Program-made: the position numbers and the translations under genes | NCBI GenBank assembly: GCA_016291725.1 | Contig: JAEEYJ010000136.1 | Location: 1 to 14,632 of the forward strand | Origin: Solobacterium sp. | GTDB taxonomy: Bacteria; Bacillota_I; Bacilli_A; Erysipelotrichales; Erysipelotrichaceae | Length of the DNA: 14,632 nucleotides | Reading direction: 5' to 3' | The notes under the pieces: model-generated | The model's database searches: none | Seen by the model: the letters and a program-made list of their open reading frames with translations, nothing else | What the model was told of the DNA's origin: nothing | Shown: piece after piece, positions 1 to 6,531 of the stretch | How the letters are laid out: every line of letters starts with the position of its first letter | Numbering within the stretch: position 1 is the stretch's first letter

Positions 1-870
1 GATTATGACCCGCTGGCCATCTTCATAGATAGAGCCCACGGTGCCGGAATCCAGGTGGAAGCCTGGGTGGACCCGCTCCGTTCCCTCACCGTGGACGAGG
101 TTAATTCCCGGGAAATAAACGATACCGTTTCCCGGTGGCTGGCGGAGAACAACGAAAGAGTGCGGCAGGTGAACGGCCGCTGGTATCTGAATCCCGGATA
201 TCCGGAAGTAAGGGAACTGGTCTGTTCCGTCGTACAGGAAATCCTGGACAACTATGCGGTGGACGGCGTACACCTGGATGATTATTTCTACCCGGACGGG
301 ACAGACCGCCGATTCGATGCGTATGCATTCGGGCACCAGTCGGAGTATGACGATGTGTCTGCGTTCCGCAAGGCATCGGTGGACACCCTGGTAGAGGACC
401 TGCATGCCCTGTGCGCGAAGAAGGGTGTGCGCTTCGGCATCTCTACCGCAGGCAACTACGAACTGACATCGGAAACGTACTATGCCGATCCGGCGCACTG
501 GGTGCAGGCAGGTACGGTCGATTATCTGGCGCCGCAGATCTACTGGGGCTTTGAACATCCGCTGAAGCCGTTTACAGAAACACTTGAACAGTGGCAGGCC
601 ATTGCGGGCGATGTGCCGCTGATGCCGGGGCTTGCGGCCTACAAGGCAGGCACGCGGGACATCTATGCCCAGGACGGCGCAGAAGAATGGCTGCAGAACC
701 ACGATATCCTGGTCCGGCAGATCAGCACTGCGGAAGAACACGGCTGTGCAGGCTGGGCTCTGTTCCGCTATGGATCGCTGTTCCGCTGCAGTGAGGACGT
801 CCGCAGCGCAGTCAAGCTGGAAACCGCGGAGCTGATCCTTCACGCACACAGGACAGAAGAGGCAGAATGA
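1..870 (+). CDS. GH10-like (GHL10/YngK-type) glycoside hydrolase, 3' part
   Basis: The reading frame is open from base 1, so the gene begins outside the window; 289 residues are visible. The sequence resembles the glycosyl-hydrolase-like 10 family (PF02638, B. subtilis YngK type), TIM-barrel enzymes usually exported and thought to act on cell-surface or environmental glycans. Family hallmarks seen are VEAWVDPL (residues 19-26), WYLNPGYPEVRE (61-72), the strand-end motif VDGVHLDDYFYP (88-99) with its acidic pair, and YLAPQIYWGFEH (175-186). The N-terminal part that would show a signal peptide or lipobox is missing, so location cannot be judged. The stop codon overlaps the rsmG start (ATGA), suggesting translational coupling. 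A glycosidase is an odd partner here, since mnmG usually precedes rsmG. The exact substrate is unknown. Confidence 0.85.
   Translation, partial: DYDPLAIFIDRAHGAGIQVEAWVDPLRSLTVDEVNSREINDTVSRWLAENNERVRQVNGRWYLNPGYPEVRELVCSVVQEILDNYAVDGVHLDDYFYPDGTDRRFDAYAFGHQSEYDDVSAFRKASVDTLVEDLHALCAKKGVRFGISTAGNYELTSETYYADPAHWVQAGTVDYLAPQIYWGFEHPLKPFTETLEQWQAIAGDVPLMPGLAAYKAGTRDIYAQDGAEEWLQNHDILVRQISTAEEHGCAGWALFRYGSLFRCSEDVRSAVKLETAELILHAHRTEEAE
102..117. other. Putative Noc-binding site (NBS)
   Basis: The sequence TAATTCCCGGGAAATA is a near-palindrome centred between 109 and 110. It differs at one base (A at 104) from TATTTCCCGGGAAATA, the site bound by B. subtilis Noc as I recall it. It lies in the coding sequence of the GH10-like gene, about 1.46 kb upstream of noc. 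Noc sites in B. subtilis are scattered around the chromosome, often inside genes, and recruit Noc to form membrane-associated nucleoid occlusion complexes. A chance match is unlikely but possible, because the codons for NSREIN produce it. Function is inferred. Confidence 0.6.
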
Positions 871-1571
871 TGAACGAGAAAGAGTTTGTACAGGCAGCGA
901 AGACATACGGCATTGACCTTACAGAGGAAATGTGCGCGCGGTTCCGGAAATATACGGAAATCCTGCTGTCGTGGAACGAACGGATGAACCTGACGGCAAT
1001 CACGGATCCGGAAGAGATCTATGAAAAGCATTTCCTGGACAGTCTGAGCCTGCTCTGCCTGGAGGGAATCCAGGGCAGAATCGCTGATGTGGGCAGCGGG
1101 GCAGGCTTTCCCGGCCTGGTCCTCGCGATTGTCCTGCCGGACGCGGAACTGTGCCTGATCGATCCCATGGCCAAGCGCTGTACGTTCCTGCGTGCAGCAG
1201 CCCAGGAACTCGGTCTGCACAACGTAACGGTGTACAACGACCGGGCGGAAGACCACGCAAAGGAATACCGGGAAACCTACGACGTTGTGACAGCACGGGC
1301 GGTGGCCGCACTGCCGGTGCTGAGCGAGCTCTGTGTCCCGCTGGTGAAGCCGGGAGGCGTGTTCGTTCCGATGAAGGGCAGCCACGGTGCAGAGGAAGCA
1401 CGGGCAGCGGCACACGCGCTGGAACTGCTGGGCTGTGCGGCACCGGAGGCAAAGGAACTGGAGCTACCAAGCGCCGGGAAGAGAGTCCTGATCCGGTGCA
1501 GGAAAACCAGGAATACGCCGAAGAAGTATCCCCGGAACTACGGGCAGATACACAAGCACCCGCTGGCATGA
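867..1571 (+). CDS. rsmG: 16S rRNA (guanine-N7)-methyltransferase RsmG (GidB)
   Basis: RsmG methylates N7 of a guanine in the 530 loop of 16S rRNA (G527 in E. coli) using S-adenosylmethionine. The 234-residue product has the usual family length. Motifs are NLTAI (41-45), KHFLDSL (54-60), the SAM-binding loop DVGSGAGFPG (74-83), the acidic strand end LIDP (97-100) followed by MAKRCTFL, and TARAVAALPVLSEL (142-155). The C-terminus KKYPRNYGQIHKHPL matches the basic tail of the family (usually KYPRKAGTPNKKPL). The start ATG at 867 overlaps the preceding stop by four bases; a second ATG directly follows and either could initiate. noc follows after 9 bases, as in the gidB-noc-soj-spo0J order of Bacillus. 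Confidence 0.96.
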   Translation: MMNEKEFVQAAKTYGIDLTEEMCARFRKYTEILLSWNERMNLTAITDPEEIYEKHFLDSLSLLCLEGIQGRIADVGSGAGFPGLVLAIVLPDAELCLIDPMAKRCTFLRAAAQELGLHNVTVYNDRAEDHAKEYRETYDVVTARAVAALPVLSELCVPLVKPGGVFVPMKGSHGAEEARAAAHALELLGCAAPEAKELELPSAGKRVLIRCRKTRNTPKKYPRNYGQIHKHPLA

Positions 1572-1580
1572 GGAGGGTTT

Positions 1581-2384
1581 ATGAAACGCAGTATATTTGA
1601 CATGTTGAGCAAGGACAATACAGGAGAAATCCTGCAGGTGGATATCCACAGTGTCCGGCCTTCCCGCTACCAGCCACGGATCAGCTTTGATGAGCAGGCG
1701 ATGGAGGAACTGACGGCTTCCATCAAGGAGAATGGTCTGATCCAGCCGATCACCGTACGCAAAGTAGAGGACGGCTATGAAATCATTGCCGGTGAACGGC
1801 GTTTCCGGGCCTGCCAGCGGGCAGGATACGAAACGATTCCCTGCTATGTACTGTCACCGGGCGAGGACGAAGCCGCCGGCATGGCATTGATCGAGAACAT
1901 CCAGCGCGAGGACCTTACAGCGGTGGAGGAAGCCCGCTCCTATGTGCACTTGATGCGGCAGGCATCGCTGACGCAGGAGGAGCTGGCAGCCAGGCTGGGC
2001 AAGAGCCAGTCCGGCATTGCGAACAAGATCCGGCTGCTGAATCTGCCGCTGACCATCCAGGAAGCGGTCATCAATAAAACCATTTCGGAGCGGCACGCGA
2101 GGGCGCTGCTCAGTGTACCGGAAGAAAAGAGAATGGACGCGTACCGCTATGTTACCGAAAAGAAGCTGACGGTGCGGCAGACGGATGCCTACGTAGAGCG
2201 GCTGGTCAGCGGCCGGAAGAGGCGCAGGAACCGTTCCAAGGGGTTTACCAGGAACATCCAGATCGGTCTGAATACAGTGCATGAGTGTGTCAGACGGATC
2301 AAACAGATCGGAATCGATGTACTGTCGGAAACGGAAGAAACGGACGAAGATGTCCGGGTGATTATCCGCTTTCCGAAATCATAA
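1581..2384 (+). CDS. noc: Nucleoid occlusion protein Noc (ParB-family CTPase)
   Basis: Noc is a ParB paralog that loads at NBS sites, slides on DNA using CTP, attaches to the membrane and blocks division-septum assembly over the chromosome. The 267-residue protein has a short basic-hydrophobic N-terminus (MKRSIFDML), like the amphipathic membrane-targeting helix of Bacillus Noc. It then shows the ParB/CTPase motifs GERRFRA (71-77) and ENIQRE (105-110), the helix-turn-helix at 130-156, and a Noc-like C-terminal region starting GFTRNIQIGLNTV. Residues that separate Noc from ParB are Noc-type: Q143, K149 and R171 (in SERHARAL). The position that is Lys in Bacillus Noc is Asn here (N154). A strong AGGAGGG at 1571-1577 precedes the ATG. 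Location between rsmG and parA supports Noc over a second Spo0J. Confidence 0.92.
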   Translation: MKRSIFDMLSKDNTGEILQVDIHSVRPSRYQPRISFDEQAMEELTASIKENGLIQPITVRKVEDGYEIIAGERRFRACQRAGYETIPCYVLSPGEDEAAGMALIENIQREDLTAVEEARSYVHLMRQASLTQEELAARLGKSQSGIANKIRLLNLPLTIQEAVINKTISERHARALLSVPEEKRMDAYRYVTEKKLTVRQTDAYVERLVSGRKRRRNRSKGFTRNIQIGLNTVHECVRRIKQIGIDVLSETEETDEDVRVIIRFPKS

Positions 2385-2393
2385 GGGGGTACT

Positions 2394-3185
2394 ATGGGAA
2401 AAATCATTGCAGTAGCGAACCAGAAGGGCGGTGTAGGCAAGACCACTACCAGCATCAATCTGAGCGCAGGCCTGGGCTATGCCGGCAAGAAAGTGCTTCT
2501 GGTGGATCTGGACCCCCAGGGAAACGCAACCCACGGCATCGGTGGAAACCGCGTGGGATTCGACCGCAGCCGGACGACCTATGAAGTGCTGGTAGGCGAC
2601 GATTCCGTGCGGGACAACCGGATCCGTCTGGATATGCCGCCTGTGGATCTTCTCCCGGCTACGGTGGACCTGTACGGTGCCAACGTTGATCTGGCATCCA
2701 ATGAATACCGGATCGGCAGGGAGCACCTGCTCAAGGCCAAGCTGGATGAAGTGCGGGATGAGTACGATTACATCATCATTGATTGCCCGCCGGATCTGGG
2801 CCTGCTCAATACCAATGCCCTCACCGCCGCGGATTCCGTTATGATTCCGGTGCAGTGCGAGTACTTTGCGCTGGAGGGTGTTACCCAGCTGCTGAGCTCC
2901 ATCCGGCTGGTGCAGAAGCTGTGGAATCCGGCGCTGTCGATCGAAGGGGTGCTGCTTACGATGTTCGACGTGCGTACCAGGCTGTCCATCGAAGTGCAGC
3001 AGGAAGTGCGCAAATACTTCAAGGAGAAGGTGTACCGCAGCTATATTCCCCGGAATGTACGTCTGGCGGAAGCACCCAGCCGGGAAGAATCGATCTTTGA
3101 GTATGATACCCGTTCAGAAGGCGCAAAGGGCTATGCCGCGCTGGTGAAGGAAGTCATCACACAGAATGAAGGGAGGAACCGTTGA
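2394..3185 (+). CDS. parA: Chromosome-partitioning ATPase ParA/Soj
   Basis: ParA-type deviant Walker ATPase. The ATP-bound dimer binds DNA non-specifically, is stimulated by ParB at parS, and in Bacillus (Soj) also regulates DnaA. The 263-residue protein carries the deviant Walker A motif KGGVGKTT (11-18, signature K11 and catalytic-loop K16), Walker A' VDLDPQGNAT with D40, and Walker B YIIIDCPP. G12, K16 and D40 fall at the same residue numbers as the well-studied residues of B. subtilis Soj. The late basic segment RSYIPRNVRLAEAPS is conserved in Soj. AAGGGGGT at 2383-2390 is the ribosome-binding site, and the start lies 9 bases after the noc stop. The stop shares one base with the parB ATG (TGATG). 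Confidence 0.96.
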   Translation: MGKIIAVANQKGGVGKTTTSINLSAGLGYAGKKVLLVDLDPQGNATHGIGGNRVGFDRSRTTYEVLVGDDSVRDNRIRLDMPPVDLLPATVDLYGANVDLASNEYRIGREHLLKAKLDEVRDEYDYIIIDCPPDLGLLNTNALTAADSVMIPVQCEYFALEGVTQLLSSIRLVQKLWNPALSIEGVLLTMFDVRTRLSIEVQQEVRKYFKEKVYRSYIPRNVRLAEAPSREESIFEYDTRSEGAKGYAALVKEVITQNEGRNR

Positions 3186-4072
3186 TGGCAGAGAGAAAGA
3201 AGGCACTCGGAAGAGGGCTGGATTCGATCTTCGGATCGAATGTAGAACAGTTCCTCGATGATATACAGAACAATACCTCCGATCTTCCGGGCAGAAGGCA
3301 GATCGAGCTGAAGATCAGCGAAATCCGTCCCAATCCTTACCAGCCCAGAAAAGAGTTTGATCCGAAGGCACTGAATGAACTGGCGGATTCCATACGGCTG
3401 CACGGGATCTTTACCCCGCTGCTCGTACGGAAGAGCGTCAAGGACTATGAACTGATCACCGGTGAGCGCCGTCTGCGGGCTGCGAAGATTGCCGGGCTGA
3501 GCACGGTGCCCTGCATTGAAGTGGATTTCTCCGAAGAGGAAATGATGGAGATTTCCATTCTGGAGAACGTTCAGCGTGAAGATCTGAATCCGCTGGAGGA
3601 AGCCGCTGCGTATGAATCCCTGGTCAAGCGGCTCGGCTACACCCAGGAGAAGCTGGCGGAGCGGGTAGGCAAGTCCAGGGAGCACTGCGCCAACATGATG
3701 CGTCTGCTGAAGCTGCCGCAGGAAGTGCGGGATCTGGTGACTGCGAAGAAGCTCACCACCGGCCATGTACGTCCGCTGCTGGCGCTGGAGGATGAAGATG
3801 CCATGGTGGAGGCTGCACGGTACATCCTGAAGAAAAAGATGTCTGTGCGGGAAGTCGAGAAGTACATCAAGACACTGCTCAAGGATCCGGACAAACGGAA
3901 GAAGCGGGAAGTGCAGAAGGATCCCTGGATCCGGGATCTGGAGAACCGGATGCAGGACAGGCTCGGCACCAAGGTCGAAGTCGGTACGAAGTCCTTTACG
4001 GTCAGCTACCAGGATACGGCCGATCTGAACCGGATCCTGGATCTGCTGGGACTGATTGAGGAAAGTGAATAA
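3185..4072 (+). CDS. parB: Chromosome-partitioning protein ParB/Spo0J
   Basis: ParB binds parS sites near the origin, closes into a CTP-dependent sliding clamp and loads SMC. I place the start at ATG 3185 (295 residues, MAERKKALGRGLDSIF) rather than the in-frame TTG at 3182, because GGGAGG at 3171-3176 is better spaced for the ATG and KKALGRGLDSIF is the typical N-terminus that stimulates ParA. Motifs are GERRLRA (93-99), ENVQRE (127-132), helix-turn-helix 152-178 and the C-terminal dimerisation domain (about 245-292). Discriminating residues are ParB-type (R165, G193 in TTGHVRP), opposite to the neighbouring noc product. K176 sits where Bacillus Spo0J has Thr. It is coupled to parA by a one-base overlap, and a perfect hairpin lies early in the gene. 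Confidence 0.96.
   Translation: MAERKKALGRGLDSIFGSNVEQFLDDIQNNTSDLPGRRQIELKISEIRPNPYQPRKEFDPKALNELADSIRLHGIFTPLLVRKSVKDYELITGERRLRAAKIAGLSTVPCIEVDFSEEEMMEISILENVQREDLNPLEEAAAYESLVKRLGYTQEKLAERVGKSREHCANMMRLLKLPQEVRDLVTAKKLTTGHVRPLLALEDEDAMVEAARYILKKKMSVREVEKYIKTLLKDPDKRKKREVQKDPWIRDLENRMQDRLGTKVEVGTKSFTVSYQDTADLNRILDLLGLIEESE
3222..3241 (+). other. Perfect 8-bp hairpin with UUCG loop inside parB
   Basis: ATTCGATC (3222-3229) and GATCGAAT (3234-3241) are exact reverse complements around the loop TTCG. In RNA the loop closes as C(UUCG)G, the unusually stable tetraloop. It starts 38 bases into parB and encodes DSIFGSN, part of a conserved protein motif, so coding constraint may explain part of it. 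A role in mRNA stability, ribosome pausing or parA/parB balance is possible but inferred. Confidence 0.45.
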
Positions 4073-4090
4073 TACTGTTCCGGCCTGGAC

Positions 4091-4107
4091 TGCACCTCTG
4101 CGGTGCA
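4091..4107 (+). other. Short hairpin between parB and the atp promoter
   Basis: TGCACC (4091-4096) and GGTGCA (4102-4107) form a 6-bp stem around TCTGC, ending directly before the proposed atp -35 box. No run of T follows, so it is a poor intrinsic terminator. It could weakly end parB transcripts or protect their 3' end. Confidence 0.3.
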
Positions 4108-4136
4108 TTGTCAGGGGGAATACGCTATAATATATT
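4108..4136 (+). promoter_or_regulatory. Predicted sigma-A promoter of the atp operon
   Basis: TTGTCA (4108-4113) and TATATT (4131-4136) are separated by exactly 17 bases, each one base off the sigma-A consensus. A perfect TATAAT also occurs at 4126-4131, but the sequence 17 bases upstream of it is a poor -35 box, so this would be an alternative start. The region is AT-rich compared with its surroundings and lies 25 bases before atpI, the only non-coding gap between parB and atpC. Confidence 0.65.
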
Positions 4137-4160
4137 GGATACATAGCACCGGAGACGAGG

Positions 4161-4517
4161 ATGACAGAACGTTCCTGGAAAATCTACCGGATCCTGCTGG
4201 TGATCGGGCTGTGCAGCGGTCTGATCAAACGGACCTACGGTCTGGGATTCGGGCTCGGGGCGGCTGCGTCCCTGCTCATCTATAAAAAGATCGAGCTGAT
4301 GTGCGATACATTGATCCAGCGGCAGGAAGCCGGGCGGATCCAGGTGTATTCAGGGTTTCTGGTGGACTATGCGATTATGGCGGCTGTGCTGATTCTTGCG
4401 GCAAAGCTGCCGGACTGGTTCAACATCTTCGCAGCTGCGCTGGGGCTGGGTCTGATCAAGATTACAGCGGTAGCGGAGCTGCTGTTCAGTGGAAAGGGTG
4501 ATGCGAATGAACATTGA
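4161..4517 (+). CDS. atpI: ATP synthase protein I (AtpI-like small membrane protein)
   Basis: A 118-residue hydrophobic protein with four likely membrane segments (about 8-22, 27-42, 67-83 and 87-109), joined by a charged cytoplasmic loop (43-64). Sequence conservation in this family is low, and identification rests on size, topology and its place as first gene of an atp operon, directly before the a subunit. AtpI proteins are not part of the finished enzyme; they are thought to help c-ring assembly and have been linked to Mg2+/Ca2+ uptake. GGAG and GAGG elements at 4151-4160 precede the ATG. The 3' end overlaps atpB by 11 bases, implying coupled translation. Confidence 0.8.
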   Translation: MTERSWKIYRILLVIGLCSGLIKRTYGLGFGLGAAASLLIYKKIELMCDTLIQRQEAGRIQVYSGFLVDYAIMAAVLILAAKLPDWFNIFAAALGLGLIKITAVAELLFSGKGDANEH

Positions 4518-5223
4518 GCTGCAGGCAGATGTATTCCGTATTGTGTTCGTTACGGTGCTGATTGCGGTTGCGATGATCCTGCTGGGGCTGAAGATCCGCA
4601 GGACGGATCCTTTGGCACAGCCGAAGGGTATTATTGTACCGGTGCTCCTGGGTGTACAGAAGGTCCATCAGACGGTGATCGAGAACGTCGGGCCGAAGCA
4701 CGCAGAGATGTTTACACCGTATATTCTTGCGCTTTCGGTCTACATCTTTCTCTCTAATGTCATCAGTCTGTTCGGGGTGTCATCGCCGACAGCCAACCTG
4801 AGTGTTACGCTGACGCTGGCGATCATTACCTGGGTCATCACCCAGGTGGCTTCGTTCAAGTACAGCGGGGCCAAGGCGTGGTTCCACAGTTTCCTGGAAC
4901 CGATTCCTGTGCTTCTGCCGATCAACATCCTGAGCAAGTTTTCATCGATCATTTCGATGTCTTTGCGTTTGTTCGGAAACATTCTCTGCGGTGGAATCAT
5001 GATGTCCCTGGTCTATGCCGGGGCACAGGCGGCTTCCAACGGCATTGCGCAGCTGCTGGGGCAGGGCGGTCCGGTCTTCAATTTCCTGGGACCGGTCTTT
5101 GCGCCTCTGCTGCATGCGTACTTTGATGTGTTTGCCGGGTTTATCCAAACGCTGGTATTTGTTACGTTGACCATGGTATTCGTTGGGGTGGAAATCCCTG
5201 ATGAGCTGAAAAAAGCAAAATAG
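4507..5223 (+). CDS. atpB: F1Fo ATP synthase subunit a
   Basis: Subunit a forms the ion half-channels against the c ring in the membrane. I choose ATG 4507 (238 residues, MNIELQADVF) because AAAGGG at 4493-4498 is properly spaced; ATG 4501 and GTG 4489 are possible in-frame alternatives. The essential arginine is present in SLRLFGNILCGG (R154, equivalent to E. coli R210). Other family signatures are SPTANLSVTLTLA (93-105) and the last helix GFIQTLVFVTLTMVFV, whose Gln is conserved near the channel. About five membrane helices are visible. The protein ends EIPDELKKAK. Its start overlaps atpI, and atpE follows after 12 bases. Confidence 0.96.
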   Translation: MNIELQADVFRIVFVTVLIAVAMILLGLKIRRTDPLAQPKGIIVPVLLGVQKVHQTVIENVGPKHAEMFTPYILALSVYIFLSNVISLFGVSSPTANLSVTLTLAIITWVITQVASFKYSGAKAWFHSFLEPIPVLLPINILSKFSSIISMSLRLFGNILCGGIMMSLVYAGAQAASNGIAQLLGQGGPVFNFLGPVFAPLLHAYFDVFAGFIQTLVFVTLTMVFVGVEIPDELKKAK

Positions 5224-5235
5224 GAGGGCTTTTGT

Positions 5236-5466
5236 ATGGATATCACTAAAGGTTTGATTGCAATCGGTGCGGGTATTGCCGTATGTGCCGGTATGGGTAC
5301 CGGTGTCGGTGAAGGTATTGCGGCCGGCCGTGCCATTGAGGCAATGGGGCGGAACCCTGAGATGCTGCCGCAGCTGCGTTCAAACATGATTCTGGGTATT
5401 GCGCTGTCTGAAACAGCGGCGATCTATGGTCTGCTGATTGCCATTATTCTGATCTTTGTGTACTGA
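5236..5466 (+). CDS. atpE: F1Fo ATP synthase subunit c, two-carboxylate type
   Basis: Subunit c is the hairpin proteolipid whose ring rotates as ions cross the membrane. The 76-residue protein has two membrane helices joined by the polar loop GRNPEMLPQLRS. The ion-binding carboxylate is E59 in ALSETAAIYG. A second carboxylate, E26 in GMGTGVGEG, lies at the position of Gln32 in the Na+ enzyme of Ilyobacter and of Glu32 in Fusobacterium nucleatum; T60 and Y64 also match the Na+ ligand pattern (S/T66 and Y70). Na+ coupling is therefore plausible but unproven. The ribosome-binding site AGGAGGG (5222-5228) is strong. Ten of its twelve glycine codons are GGT, unlike atpB, as expected for the most abundant subunit. 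Confidence 0.97.
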   Translation: MDITKGLIAIGAGIAVCAGMGTGVGEGIAAGRAIEAMGRNPEMLPQLRSNMILGIALSETAAIYGLLIAIILIFVY

Positions 5467-5480
5467 TCCGGAGGCATGCA

Positions 5481-5993
5481 ATGATTGATGTAGATGTTTA
5501 CAATCAATTGGTGCCGAATATCGTAACGATGTCAGTGCAGCTGCTCAGTACACTGGTGCTGTTTCTGATTGCCCGTCATTTCCTGTGGGATTCTGTCAAA
5601 GCGTGGCTGGCGCAGAGGTCGGTGAAGATGCAGGAGGACCTGACGGCCGGCGAGGAAGCCAGAGCGGCTGCGGAAAGCGATCGTGTTAAGGCGATGGAAC
5701 AGCTGAGCGAAGCTTCGGACAAGGCAGAGACCATCGTTTCGGCTGCTGTGAAGCAGGCGAAGGATGAGAAGTCTGCGATTCTGGCCCAGGCGCACAGTGA
5801 AGCGGATGCAGCCCGCAGAAAGGCGCATGAGCAGATCGAAGCGGAACGTGCCAGTATGTACCAGGATATGCAGAAAGAGATGGTGGAAGTGGCTCTTGCT
5901 GCTGCCGGAAGGCTGCTGGAAGACCGGAACGCGGAAGACTTTGACCGTCAGGCGATCGATGCTTTTGTAAAGGAAGCGACCGGACATGATTAA
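5481..5993 (+). CDS. atpF: F1Fo ATP synthase subunit b
   Basis: The b subunit is the peripheral stalk that holds F1 against rotation. The 170-residue protein has a single N-terminal membrane helix (about 13-33, ending ARHFLWDSV) and then a long charged, Ala/Glu-rich helix (about 45-150) typical of the b-subunit coiled coil. The C-terminal part, including MVEVALAAAGRLLED, should contact the delta subunit. GGAGG at 5470-5474 gives 6-base spacing to the chosen ATG; an ATG at 5476 is out of frame. The 3' end overlaps atpH by 8 bases. Only one b gene is present, so the stalk is expected to be a homodimer. Confidence 0.95.
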   Translation: MIDVDVYNQLVPNIVTMSVQLLSTLVLFLIARHFLWDSVKAWLAQRSVKMQEDLTAGEEARAAAESDRVKAMEQLSEASDKAETIVSAAVKQAKDEKSAILAQAHSEADAARRKAHEQIEAERASMYQDMQKEMVEVALAAAGRLLEDRNAEDFDRQAIDAFVKEATGHD

Positions 5994-6531
5994 TGCGGTA
6001 GCTGAGAATTACGGCGGAGCACTGTTTTCCCTTGTGAGGGAAGAGAGCACGATCAGAAAGACCCGGAAAGAGGCGCAGAAACTGCTGGATGTTCTGGATG
6101 CTTGTCCTGAACTGATGGAGTTTTTCAATGCGATCAAGGTTACCGATCAGGAAAAGAAGGATCTGGTGGACGCGGTGTTCGGGGAAGCCTGCAGCGCGAA
6201 CATGATCCATCTGCTGAAGCTTCTGATCGACAAGAACCGGATTTACTGGCTGAAGGAGATCCTGGTCCAGTTTGTAACGCTGGCCAATGAAGAGCTCGGC
6301 ATCAAGACCGCAACGGTGTATTCTGCCCGGGCGCTTGCGGAAGAGGATCTGGAAAAGATCCGGAAAGCGCTGGAGAAGAGAACAGGCAAGGAGATCCTGC
6401 TGAACAACCGGATCGACCGCAGTCTGATTGCCGGGATCAAAGTGGTCACGGACAACAGTGTGACGGATATTACGATGAAGCGCCGTATTGATGAAATGCG
6501 GAGAGCGCTGCTGAAAGGAGAAACGGTATGA
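5986..6531 (+). CDS. atpH: F1Fo ATP synthase subunit delta
   Basis: Delta (OSCP-like) joins the b stalk to the top of F1. The 181-residue product has family length. It begins [13 protein letters not shown], the typical first helix of the all-alpha N-terminal domain, and ends with the conserved strand region [20 protein letters not shown] (147-166) followed by a helix. The ribosome-binding site AAGGAAG (5970-5976) lies within atpF, and the two genes overlap by 8 bases. The stop overlaps the atpA start (ATGA), so translation is probably coupled on both sides. Confidence 0.95.
   Translation: MINAVAENYGGALFSLVREESTIRKTRKEAQKLLDVLDACPELMEFFNAIKVTDQEKKDLVDAVFGEACSANMIHLLKLLIDKNRIYWLKEILVQFVTLANEELGIKTATVYSARALAEEDLEKIRKALEKRTGKEILLNNRIDRSLIAGIKVVTDNSVTDITMKRRIDEMRRALLKGETV

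Noticed and set aside
3045..3056. ATTCCCCGGAAT as a second Noc site
   Set aside because: Palindromic, but only about 12 of 16 bases fit the Noc consensus and the central CCCGGG is absent.
3185..4072. A parS site (TGTTTCACGTGAAACA type), which lies inside spo0J in B. subtilis
   Set aside because: I found no CACGTG core here or elsewhere in the window by eye; half-site resemblances such as CGTGAAAC near 7043 lack the other arm.
3131..4144. 337-codon minus-strand open frame opposite parB
   Set aside because: Shadow of parB with no motif, and no promoter or ribosome-binding site supporting it.
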